Shown here one piece after another: positions 1 through 11,300 of a stretch of 21,944 nucleotides of DNA (its first letter is position 1; each line of letters starts with the position of its first letter). The position numbers and the translations under genes were made by a program. The notes beneath the pieces are model-generated. The model was given only the letters and a program-made list of their open reading frames with translations. It made no database searches and had not been told where the DNA came from. Location: contig CAXNAA020000372.1 in NCBI GenBank assembly GCA_964200075.2, positions 1 to 21,944 of the forward strand, written 5' to 3'. Source of the DNA: Sphacelaria rigidula. Its lineage: Eukaryota; Phaeophyceae; Sphacelariales.

Positions 1-15
1 TGTTCCGCGGAAGGA

Positions 16-33
16 GGGGGGGGGGGGGGGGGG
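16..33. repeat. poly-G homopolymer, 18 G
   Basis: An uninterrupted run of about 18 G follows TTCCGCGGAAGGA at the left edge. It is a simple-sequence tract with no coding context, and its exact length may be affected by sequencing error. Confidence 0.9.
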
Positions 34-3000
34 CACAAGAACCACAGACGTCCTCAACGCTCTACCGTTTGTATGTGTTCGACCTATTGTTCATGATGTA
101 ATATGTAGAATGAGAGTGGGTACTTAAGGCTGTCCTTGAGGTTGGCGGGCAGGGACCTACGGTTCTGCCAGTTGGCGTTGTCAGTTTTTCTTCGTGACCA
201 CTTCCATTCGGGGTGGCTGGCATTTTGGAAAAATGCTCCCCCCCCCATACCTGCCCTGTGCACAGGGCTATTAATAATGCACAAATTCGAAAGCCGAGTA
301 CAAAAATGCGTCTTGTGTAGCGACAAAAAAGTTCTGGGTTGTGGTGAACCCCAAATGTGGCACAGTCCATCCCAGTCCACCTGTGGGGAGTCTCTGTCTT
401 GAGGGTTTACCGTGAGCAATATTTGCAGATCTGGGGGAGGACAGAGGTCAAAGGGTTACCGATGAGTGTACTTTTGAAAACTTTTGACAGATTGTCAGGG
501 TAGAGTAAGGTACAGCACGGGGTATTTTGGGGTGCCGATACCGTGGGTAGGGTGGAACACTGAGTACTTATGGTTGTTAATACCCTGGGTACCGTGACCC
601 TGGGTACCCCGGTACCTTGAAGTACTGGGCACTTCAAAGTCTTCCAAGAAAAAGGCTGTGGCAGGGCAGCATCATGGCACAAGCCATGATAGTGCACAAC
701 AACGGTACTGCTGCACTGCCTTCTGCTCTACACTCTACTGAGGAACCAGCGCTCGGTATTCTTCGCAGCATGAACAACGGTTGTAGTGTTCACCAGGATG
801 CAGCGTCGTTGTGATAGAGTTCGACGTTCCGAAGAAACACTACAATGGCAGAATGCCATCAGCACTAGCAGCTGTATCAACTCGAGAATACCCTCAGTCT
901 CACTTCACGTTGTTGGGAGATGTGCGCTGGACACGCATCTTCATACGTTATGTCAAGGAGGTTGATGAAGCGGCGCAATTCCGTGCTTTCAGTAACATGA
1001 TGATGGCTGTCAAACAGAACCACTTTCAGGACGCAGGATCATACAAAATATACCGCGCTATACGGTATGTACTCTGTCTATACTGCGCAACCCACTGAGA
1101 GAGGCAACTTCATTCAACGAACACCCACATAGTCCCTCAGCAACTGTGTATACTGCGTTTGTTCGCCGTACGGATTTAGCCTTGTCTTGGTTCAAGCATT
1201 CGGCTATAGCTCGCCGGGCTGTTGAGCTTGAACAATTTCAAAAGCCCGAATAAAGCCAGTTGTTCTTGTCAACAAGATACAGTAAGAAGACACAGGCGAA
1301 CTAACGTAGCAACAACACAGGCACACCACGACATAATACGTTCAACTCACCCTAGACAATGCACCACCTCCACCTCGGCAGCAACTGGATCGTTGAAGTA
1401 GAGAGACAGACGGAACTGGGGGAAGCGGGTGATTTACAAGCGCATGTGTTTGTGGTTGAACCTCGGCAACTCCATGGGTAGGGCAAACGGAATGAATATC
1501 TCGACAGATCGGCAGCACACAGTCATCTCTCAAAAGACTTGATCATGGGTGAGATTGCTGATTGCCAAAGGAAAGGATTGCGGGTCACGCAAGGGTCACG
1601 TGCAAGTTTGCAAGCTTGCAAGCTTTCTTCATCGTGAGCTGCTGTAGGTAACTGAGGCGCTTACACAAATATTCTGGGACACGAAGGGTTCACAGTAGGT
1701 CATCGCTGATGCACCCATAGCCCCATCAATCAGTGTGGACAGAACTGACATATATTGATCTACAAAGCATCGTCGGCAGCATCACAACAACAGTAACGGA
1801 TACAAGAGCTATCCATCCGGACCGGTCGCACTTGACCGGTTGTGGGCTTGCGGTGAAGAAGAGCTGTGCTGCTGTGCTGGTTGCTACTACCTGCGGAGTG
1901 GTGGGCTGGTGATAACGCAGGAGGTGGGCATATTCCATCTGCTTTGTATCTGTACAGCATTGTGTAGGCATCGCGCACGAGAACATGGCCCTTCGGGCGC
2001 TGCGCTCTTGAAATAAAGCGTGCTTCAGCAATACATACTGTTGAGCCTGCCGTTTCTGGCTCGCCGTTACCGTTCAAGAAGCACATGAAGGCCCACCGTA
2101 CAAGACCTTCATTTTCTTCTATATGTCATGAACGATCATTGTGTGATTACTCGCGTTCAGCTCTTCTGCCGCCGGATACCTCAGGTGGACGATAGACGAG
2201 CACCTGAAAAAATTAAAAACGACATCTTTGTCCGACCTGGAAACGCTATAATTACTAGAGGTGGAGGGGGGTGTTACTGAGAGTTATTATTATTTCCGTA
2301 ACTTTAGCTCGATCTCTCGAACCCGTGGTCACAGACTGCAAGGAGCATACCATCCATACTAATAAATCAAGAGACCAACAGAGGAAGGCTAGTAAAAAAA
2401 TATTTACACGAAAAAAAGTCACCTACACTGCGAAAGAGTAAGGGGGTGGTACTAAAAGCAGAATGAAACAAAACCCAGATAAAAATTCACCAAAATGGAC
2501 ATTTTCACCTCCTATTTAGATAGACCAGGTGGACACACCAGCGGCAAAGGCCAAATCGAAAAAGAGCTACACGAATGTGCATTACAAATGCCCAGCCTTC
2601 CCTGCTCGGTGCCGGTTCAACCACGGATTTTTGTGCGAGTGCTTGATGACAGTGCTGTGCAACTTAGACGGGGAGCGAGGAATACAGTCAGTACAACAGT
2701 ACTGTAGCGGACTTTCTGTACGAGAACTGTGTGCAAACAATCACCTATCATTAACATCCTGCACAAATACTATAGGACTGTACTGTACGTGGCTCCAAAC
2801 GTTAGACAGTGTTTTAACGAAATAAGGAAAGCGACAGTCATTTCGTGATGGTGATACCGTAATGAAATGACGGTTTACAACTTCACCGTCACGAGAAATC
2901 ACGCGCCGTTCCAACCTGCGATAGGGGGGGAAACACATACTGAAAACGCAGTGGCGGTGATAACACGCAAACAGACCAGCGATTTCAAGTCGGGCGACCG

Positions 3001-3062
3001 TAACGCGCCAGGTGTATGGGTGTTGTCACAGGTCCAAAACGCGGACCGCCTTCCGCAGGAGA

Positions 3063-3093
<31 letters not shown>

Positions 3094-3548
3094 TATTTAC
3101 TACCAGCAGATGTGCACGGTGGGGGGTGGGGCTGAATCAGCCGGTGCCCATACTGCTGGAGCTGCTACAGCTACTGCTCTTCCTCGTGCAAGAGACGGTC
3201 CGCGTTTTGACCTGTGACAACGCCCACGCACCTTGCGCGTGATTGCCACCATGCTGGGAATCGCTGGTCCGTACGACCCGATGGGTCCACGCTTGCTCAC
3301 TCGACGAAGTGCTGTGAGATACAGCTGTTCGCATCTCTCTGTGGGAGTTGTGCACGAAGGGTGTGTCCCACACGCGTGGCTACTGCTGGTGATGGGAAAG
3401 CCAGCTGTGCGCCTCACGAAGAGCCGAGCAGCCCATGTCTTACAACCATGTGATGTTCCTCTTCGCAATCTCACGCGAATGTTTATTACGCGAATGTTCA
3501 TCCGTTCTCACGAAAAAGAATTCGCAAATGATTTGACCATTTTTTAGA
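34..3548. other. Gene-poor intergenic stretch with short local repeats
   Basis: I recognise no protein in this 3.5 kb; open frames stay below about 120 codons on both strands, as expected by chance. Local structure includes a 5'-ATCATGGC-ACAA-GCCATGAT hairpin near 670-689, a duplicated ACCCTGGGTACC near 584-610, and TGCAAGCT repeats near 1603-1625. The frame at about 804-1062 (+) has ordinary codon composition, a possible CAG acceptor just before it and a GTATGT donor at its end, so it could be an isolated exon. It resembles no family I know. Confidence 0.5.
3065..3091 (+). repeat. CAG/CAA trinucleotide microsatellite
   Basis: Nine units in a row: five CAG, one CAA, three CAG. One plus-strand frame would read it as polyglutamine, but the surrounding open frame (2867-3217) shows no other protein-like feature. 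I treat it as a simple repeat rather than part of a gene. Confidence 0.9.
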
Positions 3549-3951
3549 GTAACGAATCTCGATTTGTGCAAATATGAGGATTTTAGTCCGTCTACAGGCG
3601 ATTGTCGCCCGTGGATTGATTTTTCGGACTCCAGTCCGTTTGGCAATGTTTTCCGGCTAACTGTGAAGAAACCAGACCAACTCTGCGATTCTCTGGACGT
3701 TCACGTTCGGTTCGTCACATTTCTGCTCAAATCGGGACACTCCCGCATCTCCCCCGATTCTTTCCCGATTTTAGCAGAAATGTGATGAACTGAACGTGAA
3801 CGTCCGGAGAATCGGAGAGTTGGTCTGGTTTCTTCACAGTTAGCCGGAAAACATTGCCAAATGGACTGGAGTCCGAAAAATCAATCTACGGGCGAAAATT
3901 GCCTGTAGATGGACTGACATCCTCATATTTGTACAAATCGAGATTCGTTGC
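3549..3951. mobile_element. Foldback (MITE-like) element with 189-nt inverted arms
   Basis: Positions 3549-3737 and 3763-3951 are reverse complements without gaps, separated by a 25-nt loop (3738-3762). Comparing the inner 187 nt base by base gives 13 differences, about 93% identity. Nine are transitions, and all nine leave G-T (G-U in RNA) pairs when the plus strand folds on itself. The remaining four (positions 3582, 3604, 3685, 3728) are true mismatches. Pairing stops abruptly outside 3549/3951 and I see no clear target-site duplication. The loop-region motif TCGGGGGAGATG recurs just outside the right arm near 3987-3998. It could be a non-autonomous DNA transposon, or an inverted duplication of a gene fragment acting as a small-RNA hairpin. 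The short open frames inside (3564-3785 and 3854-4045) are readings of the two arms and not evidence of a gene. Confidence 0.85.
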
Positions 3952-4954
3952 CATCAAAGATGGCCTGAGTTGTCTTGAGAGTGATTTCGGGGGAGATGAG
4001 AATCTGGCATCAACTCACATCCAATCGGAAACACCAAAAAAATAAGAAATCCCAAACCTCCAGAATAACCATCACTCTCACGTCGCATTCCCACATTTCT
4101 GGTCTCGTTAAAACGGGTCCTTAGATCGCGACAACATGATGATCACTTCTTCCGCGGAACTATCAGCCGCAAATATAAACTCGAAACGAGGCTCTGTGCT
4201 CGAAGGGTTAACAATTGGGTAAATGCGACAAGAGTTGCATATGAGCGAAAAATTGCACGACCCCCCGATTTTCACGTGGGCCCATTTTTACCGAGAATGC
4301 GACCAGCGTTCACTCCAGCACTCTCGTATAGGACCCACCCTATTCTATAATGGGGGGGTGGAAGGGTGCGGGGCAACTGTACTCTGAATCCGAGTTTATC
4401 ACGCTGCCAGACGTAGCCAGAATTCAGAGACTGAAGTTGGTTCACGTGGACCATGAGTCAGAGAGATCGAACTGATGTGATGGAATACCGGTGAGGTGGC
4501 TGAGTTTTCAGTGTTGTTCCTTTCGAATGAGGTCCAGTCCTTTGCGCTTTGAGCCCCCGATATTATACCGAATGTTTAGCTCGAGTTCAAGTAGTCATGC
4601 TCCACAGTATCGATTGTATTGAGCCCAGAAAAAAAGTCATCCTGGGAAGAGAGGTAATCACCATCAGCATGGACAGGTGGCGCTGCAGGCGTAGATATGC
4701 GGTGGAGGAATCAGCATGGCGAAGGACGAATGTCGCTGCGTAAATCGCAAGCGGTTGCTACTCAAATACATACCCCTGTCCGGGAGTTCATGGCTAAATT
4801 GTTTCTGTGTTTTCATAGCTGCGGGCGCCACCCTGTACAGACGAGTACTGTATTGCTGACCATGTCTGGCATACATGTAGACTTGTACATGCATAAGGTG
4901 TCACTTATCTAGATCTCAAAATACTCCGCAAGAGCTCGGCGAGGTGGATTTTTG
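3952..4954. other. Intergenic, with one copy of a dispersed repeat
   Basis: No supported gene. The part around 4402-4484 (GCTGCCAGACGT... and GAGTCAGAGAGATCGAACTG...) is related to 19448-19580, in the same order and orientation, so it is likely an old copy of a dispersed element. Confidence 0.45.
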
Positions 4955-5536
4955 TCATTCAAATATTCCATTACAAACCCGGGCAGGCCTGACTCCAAGT
5001 AGATACAGAGAGAAAAGCAACATAACCACTGCCGTGGCTACCAGACTGTCAGCACGCCCAGTAGGGAAGTTCTGATACTGTCTATGAGGGAACGTTGCCT
5101 CCTTGCCATATACGTCGGCACTGGTCCTTGGCAGAGCCTTCTGTTGGCGCGAGAGGAGCTCAATGTCGAGCTGTCGCGCGAGTTGAAGAGGGAACGTTGA
5201 GCCCAGGGCCCTCAGATACATAACGGGACGTACAAACTGGCGACGAATGTTTTGCAAAAGCTGCAGATACACTTGTTGTACAAACACGATAGTCAGTTTC
5301 CATTATGGCATCCGAAACGCGATTGTTCAGCAAAAAAAAATAGTCAAAGACCTCACACGTCTACTCGCACCACACAAAATTGGCTTTGCTAGGAGCCAGT
5401 GAAAAAGGCTATGGCTGTGCTCGAAACCTCTCACAGTAGTGCGAGTTTCGCTGCTCGCGGTTCTGTATCTACCCTGACCCATTAATTCACGGCAATGGTG
5501 TATCACGTTGGGACTTGGTGCAGTGGTAGTTGTCAT
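4955..5536 (-). CDS. Possible two-exon small single-pass membrane protein
   Basis: Not recognised. The proposed model is exon 1 5536-5435 (ATG, 34 codons, ending at a GTGAGA donor) and exon 2 5260-4955 (after a CTGCAG acceptor, 101 codons plus TGA), with a 174-bp intron and phase 0 on both sides, giving 135 residues. Codon use in exon 2 is balanced and protein-like. Residues about 106-124 (LVATAVVMLLFSLYLLGV) form one clear hydrophobic segment followed by R-P-A-R, which fits a C-terminal membrane anchor. The pattern CREL...LLQNIRRQF near residues 15-43 faintly resembles LYR-motif mitochondrial proteins, but no LYR tripeptide is present, so I do not assign that family. If the intron is wrong, exon 2 alone could start at the ATG at 5221 and give 88 residues. 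The gene may also be spurious, because each exon is short enough to arise by chance. Confidence 0.3.
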
Positions 5537-6229
5537 ACATCACACCGCACACCCTGATAGCCCAGTGCACAGGCATGGTGAATATTGCCGATGCACGGTC
5601 GCACCGTACATCAGTCCTCCATCTAACAGTGTAGTGCAGTCTCTGGCCTCGACAGTGCTCTCACACCACCAACGCTGAGGGCGGTTCGCTATTCATGACT
5701 TCCACGGGGGGACATGCTAGTCGACGATGGAATCATAATCCTAGCAGCCACAGCGTTCAGAATTACTTTCATTTGACAAACATTCCGTGCTTCATTTGAC
5801 CCACCAGTAGGAATCGTGATCGAGTGTGACCCGACCCGACGATAGGTTTTTCTAGCCGGGATGCTCTCAAAAAGATGGATTCAAGAGTTTCGACACATTA
5901 TTCACAACGACACCACTCCAACCACACTCACGACGGCGTGATGGTCTTCATGTGTGAGAAAACCCACGTAAGGACTTGCCGCCAACGGTATGGAAAGGAC
6001 ATCTGAGTACGTTCAGTCGCGTATGCAACATCGACAAACCCAGCGCACGAACACTGCCAGCAAGCGACCACCGCACGCCCCCCAACCCTAATGCGCAGTG
6101 CACTCCACACCCACTTGCGCAGGTTCTTTCCCCAGGTTCGAGGTGCTGCTGCCTTGCCATTTCTGTGAACGACGCAGACATATCGTGGCAACAACAGAAG
6201 AGTTTTGGCTACCGCCCCTCTTTGTCACT
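5537..6229. other. Spacer upstream of the coiled-coil gene
   Basis: No independent gene is supported. From 6098 the frame of the downstream gene is already open. A TTCTTTCCCCAG acceptor-like site ends at about 6133, so part of 6134-6229 might be coding or 5' UTR exon. Confidence 0.4.
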
Positions 6230-6847
6230 ATGCCGGGTTTGGCGACGTGTGTCGCGAGCTCCGAGCTGGAGGAAGAGATCCACGATTTCGGCCGTCGTTT
6301 CGCACGATTCATCATAAGCAGGGGATTTGCAGATGCGGACGGTGCAGGGATAGTCGATCCCAGCACCACCTCGCGGGCGGGCGAGAGAAGTAGGGTAGTT
6401 TCTGCTGACTTTTCTTCTGCGATGACTGTTCGAAGTTCGCTGGAAGCTTCAGCAGCAGATGCGGAGATGGAACTGAAGGCCTCTCAGCGCATGGCCCAGC
6501 AGCTGCAGGCGGACTCAGACGCTGTTCGGTTTCGAGTTCTGCCCAGTCTCAGGGAAAACGCCCGTCAGTTGCAGTCGCTTTTCGTGGCGATCGACAAGCT
6601 GAGTGACGAAGTAATGCCGGAGATTGAGGAGTCTGTGAGCAGAATGGAGAAGGCCATGCATCAGATGGAGGAGCGCAGGAAAGAACAGGTGGAGACCCGG
6701 AGCTTGCATGGCTCATACGGGCTGGGGTCGCCTTGGGGAGCTGGTCTATGGGTACCCCCGTCGGGCGATAGAACTGTACATCTTCCTGACGCGTACGAGA
6801 CAAATAAAGTATTTTGCGTAGAGAAAGGCGGCTTGGCACCGCTATGA
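6230..6847 (+). CDS. Coiled-coil protein, probable BLOC-1 subunit 4 (cappuccino)-like
   Basis: A single long frame of 205 codons from ATG 6230, unlikely by chance (the same frame is open back to 6098). Residues about 65-152 are charged and heptad-like, consistent with a coiled coil. Residues about 103-142 (VLPSLRENARQLQSLF, then AIDKL, then SVSRMEKAM) follow the cappuccino/BLOC1S4 pattern: a hydrophobic/basic helix, an F/Y-x-x-I-D-K/R-L turn, a V, then V-x-R-M-E. Total length is close to that of animal BLOC1S4. In that family the protein is a subunit of an octameric complex acting in endosome and lysosome-related organelle traffic; here that role is inferred. The last 50 residues are glycine/proline-rich and do not fit the family. 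A CAG|GTGGAG donor-like site at 6688 and an AATAAA at 6802 suggest the true 3' end may be spliced or shorter. The start is uncertain, and other BORC/BLOC-1 or unrelated coiled-coil subunits are possible. Confidence 0.45.
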   Translation: MPGLATCVASSELEEEIHDFGRRFARFIISRGFADADGAGIVDPSTTSRAGERSRVVSADFSSAMTVRSSLEASAADAEMELKASQRMAQQLQADSDAVRFRVLPSLRENARQLQSLFVAIDKLSDEVMPEIEESVSRMEKAMHQMEERRKEQVETRSLHGSYGLGSPWGAGLWVPPSGDRTVHLPDAYETNKVFCVEKGGLAPL

Positions 6848-8310
6848 GATCAGCAAGGTTACGATTCCGGAAGACATCGTTTTGTGCACGTGATTGCACT
6901 AAAATACACTCGCCAACTTATTTATTTTGTATATTTTTTTCAATTTCTGGCGGATGTGTTCGGGCGTGGTCACACTGTATACTTACCGCTGTATATAATG
7001 GGGTTTTGTGTGTGGTCGGGTTTGATTGACGGAGTACCATTGGTCTTCCTGTGCGCCTTGTTTCGTCTACGGGGCTTCTGCGTTAACTCCGTGGTGTTAC
7101 TACGGTGGGTATAAGCTGGTATGAGGTCATATTTGAAAGCTAAGCTGCGTGTGCTTCAGAGCGAAGTAAAAAGCTACGTGTGTGTATGTGCGTTGATGTA
7201 ACATGTTGGGAATCATGGACAAGGGTGTGCCTTCACCTACTTTCTAGCGTTGCGTATTTGTTCCGGAGCACTTGTAAGGCTTAATCGAGTCTACGAGAAA
7301 AAAACAGTGATTCAAACGTCATATTCTTCATCTACAGCACCGAACAAAAAGGCGAACAAGTTGCAGGGTGCCGCTTCCGCTCAGATTTGCCATTTTTGAA
7401 CATCCAAATGGCGAACGGGCCAGGCTCACATTTGGGGATCTCTCGTTCGCTCGAGTGGGGTATACTTCGAGATCACATCTCCAAGATCTCATAATGTCTT
7501 TTGCTTTGTAGATGCGTCAAGTGCAAAGCGGAATCAGACTCTCGGAGCTGCAACTTTCCTTTCAGCCACTGGATGTCACTTGAAGCCTTGTTTTTGAATG
7601 CATCGAGTTGAGAGTACAAACAGTATGCACATCCACGAATATGATGCAACGACGCAAGTACACTATCTTGGCATTTTCTGGCGCGTGATCTAGTACAAAA
7701 ATGGCGATAGTGAAATTTGCAAAAATACCCCAAGTTCGACGAAAACCACGCTGCGAATCGAACGCCTTCAATTATATAAAAAAAGACACTTTCGAGCGTG
7801 CTACAGTAACCACTCTCTTTCAGCGATGGAGCACCCACGCGAGGGGTGTACAACACACTTTACCCTACTCAAATCCCCGCACTATCCATGCTTGTGATCA
7901 TGATCCTTACTTGACCGCACCCGCAAAGTCTCGAAGCTGGGTCTTCAAACCAACTGGGCTTGGCGTGAAAGGATTCGGTGCTCAAGCAAGGATTGTGAAC
8001 TGTCTGGAATCTTTTGGGGGATATCACGAAGCAAGCAACAACAGGTTTACCCGAGTCCTACACACGCGTACACCACACCTCGACCAACGCTGCCTCAAAC
8101 TCTCGCCAGAACATCCATACCCTGGTGAACATGGTCACAACAAAACTCGTCGTCCGCACTCCGACCGCAGCCTAGACAGCAATCTGATGAAAACAAACAC
8201 GCCGTGAAACAAGCACATCCCATACCAACTTGTGCCATCAATCGATATAGTACCATACTTCCCAGGGGAAAACACAATGTAATAACTGGACACGGGTGTT
8301 GGGTATGTTG
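6848..8310. other. Convergent intergenic region
   Basis: This lies between the 3' ends of the coiled-coil gene (+) and eIF2 alpha (-). The start is T-rich (6918-6950), suiting transcript ends. The longest frames (168 codons at 7701-8207 + and 127 codons at 7473-7856 -) overlap each other on opposite strands, show no recognisable motif, and are within chance expectation for 22 kb. Confidence 0.5.
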
Positions 8311-11300
8311 TTACACGTCCTCAGGGGCATCTCCATCTATTTCCTCGTTCTCAAGGGCCAATCGCTCCAGCATAGCCTGCAGCTCCGACTCCTCTCTTTG
8401 ACTAACTGCCTTTGGTGCCATTTTCACCTGCACAAGGAACAACGCAGAAGCAGCTGTGCGTCATAAAAGCAGAATCGAACTACAACCTTGCAAGCGTTGA
8501 AAAAGCGTGTGCAGCGCATGGCTCAAGGACCACTGTAGAAGTCAAAGGTGGGTTCTTTTGCCCCGCGGATGGGGCGCCACGAATATAAAAATTACTCGTA
8601 GGGGTAATGCCGTCGCGCCTCGGTGGTCCAAGTGGTTACAGTACCACAACGACTAATTATGCCGAAAGGTTGTGGGTGCGAATCCAGACAGATCCGACTT
8701 TTTTTAGCTGAATCTGTTTCGGTCTTCGAAAGCGTGGGTATGCGAGTAGCAAGTAAAAATCAACGAGTCAACGGGGTGTGGGAGGGCTGATAGTCATGAT
8801 TCATTCCTCCGTTATCAACACACGAGGTGGGATTCCGCGAGAGGGAAATGGTTGAAAGTATTGGGGGACAAGAAATATAGGAAATGTGAAGAGCAGACTG
8901 CTCGCAACTTATGGACAAACACCTGCCAACCATAGCGGGAGAGGGTACATGCTGGAAGCGGCAAATGACCCACGGTGTTTAGAACACTGGTTGCCCTCGC
9001 TCAACTCTGGACGGTGTATTTTTACGAATCAAACTGCAATTCAATTGATGACACTTTTGCGTGACGAGCCTTGACCTTGTGCCTTGTAAGACACAGAACA
9101 AACGATGACCTACAGAAACACATCATGCATCATCGAACCTTGACCGGGGGAGGGGGGCGGAAGGAGACAAGCTGACAGATCCACTTTTTGTCGATGCTGA
9201 ATGAAATGCTTTTCTCTCGCGAAATAAATACAACCCCAAACAAAGGGCGACGTCACGCAAAAACGATAGCGGGTGTCAGCTGACAAAACGCTACGCATAG
9301 CTGAATACTAGCACCAGTAAGAAAAATTGAAACGCACCTCGAGCTTCCCCCCAGAAGCGACGATCTTCTCCGTCACCACCTCAATTGCCTTTTCAAGGAC
9401 AGATTTCCCCAAGTCCTTGTCCAGGGTCATGGTGTCCATCACGTACCGCGGAGGGGCAATGAGCTTGATCTGGATAGGCGTCCGTTCGTCCCCAACCTCT
9501 TTCCCGGCGATAAGCGCGTTCTTCACCGCATCAATCCCCTCGTAGGTGTAGCAAGTCACCTCAATGTCTGCACGCACCTTGCTCGGCTGTGGTGCCAAAC
9601 GGCGCTTGATGTGTGTGATCATTGCCTGTGCCACAGCACCAAGACAGATTCGTTAGATTTGGCTTTTTTTTCACCAGTCTCAAGATACCGCGCGGATGAA
9701 TCGCAAACTCGCAACCCTTTCCTGAACACATTTTTACGAAACCGAAACGAGTGCTCCCTGTATGGTAGTCACGAGAGTATACATGTTTCATATCCTACTC
9801 TTGCCCTTGGTACGTCGTGAGATCTCGTAAGGGAGACCGTCACGGGTTCAAGTTTCGGTCTCGGCATGGTCATTGCGGTCCCGAGTACATACGCGTGAGG
9901 ACTTAGTGTGCGATACATTTTGCAGCGGTGAAGGTAAATCCACGATACTGCAAACATCACAATTCAGGGATTTAGTGGAGCTCACCTCTTTTGTCTCCTC
10001 GTCGATATCCAAACCGACAAATACGTCCTCCTCGTCTTGCAGCGTCAGCTTGAAAGCGTCGAACGCGTGTCCATACTTCCTGTAGAGCGGCCAAGACACC
10101 TTGGTGCTAAGGTCCTCAAGCACCAAACCCCTTAGATCGGCCACGTGTCTCAGTACGCTGTGTACCGCCTTCGCCTTGTTGTAACGGTCTTCACACTTCG
10201 CGACGTCCTCGGGGCTGACCCTCCTCTTCGACAAGTCAATGTATCCCTGGTGAACACAATTAGAGGGGTCCGTGGGCATGGCAAAAAAAGACTTGGTGCA
10301 CGTTTACAGCTTAGGGTTGGCGCACAATCTTCGACACTCGGTGTATCCTTAGTCATACAGAAACACTACCGAGACGTTTTCTCCACAAACAAGGTAGGAA
10401 ATCTGTTGACAGCGCACGAACAATTTGAAGTTGTAAGATATACAGTTTAACACAGAAGTACATCACTGCGTCAAAAATAACAAATATGACTTTGTCCTGC
10501 CATGTGACCACGGCTAGATCCCTGGGGGATCGGTTGATATGCAACAATGAAGAAAGTGCCATGAATTTCGAAGCATATGTTTTCTGTTGGGGTTGGAGTT
10601 TATCGTTTCCTTGACGGCTTTCCTTTTGAGGGATCGAACAATCGCTACGCAAGCACTTTGACAACTGCGCTGCGTTGCTGCCATTGGAATACACCGTTTA
10701 CTCTTGAACAAGATGTTCACCTAGCACCGTTTATTCGATGCGTTGCGTCTCAAACCGTATTCTTTCAGGTCATGCAGCTACTTCGTTCCACCTGCATTGT
10801 AGATCTTACAAGGTGACCAGAAAATACAACCAAAAACGCACAAAAACACTTGTTCATAATGGAAAGAGAAATTTGCGAAAGTGCGGATACACTGAAATCA
10901 GCTGAATGACGATTTACTGGCACGTTTTCGACGGCGTTCAGCCCGTTTGCCCGACAAAAAAGTGCGCTCTAGTACAATTCGACAGAGCCTTCGTGTAGCA
11001 AAGAATGTTAGGAACATGGCCTATCACCTTGAATTTGGTCTCATTGTGATTGGACTGAAAAGTCAAGGTTAGCAAGAGTGGCATTGATTGATTGTCGCAC
11101 ATTGACTGATCGCCGAGGGATCCAGTCGTGGATGTGATGTGACATGTTTTCCCTCTGCTCGCGAGGCAACCTGGTCGGTCAGTTTTAGTCTAGGACTATT
11201 GCCATGGGAAATACAAAGTGCGAGTCTCCGCGGTATTTGATTGCTTCACAACCGAGAGGCCGAGATGACCGAGACCAGGTGTGAGGGAACGGTTTCGTCA

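Noticed and set aside
2867-3217. Polyglutamine-containing frame
   Set aside because: The glutamines come from a CAG microsatellite; the rest of the frame shows no domain and no splice support.
3549-3951. CRISPR-like or rho-independent structures
   Set aside because: The inverted arms are a single pair of about 189 nt with no spaced direct repeats, and the genomic context is eukaryotic.
7701-8207. 168-codon open frame (+)
   Set aside because: No motif, biased toward His/Arg/Thr/Pro, overlapped by an equally featureless minus-strand frame; about one frame this long is expected by chance in this window.
9795-9860. Third tRNA-like element (+) in eIF2 alpha intron 2
   Set aside because: The B box GGTTCAAGTTT has about three mismatches and no A box at proper spacing is visible; too weak to list on its own, so only mentioned with the 21740 element.
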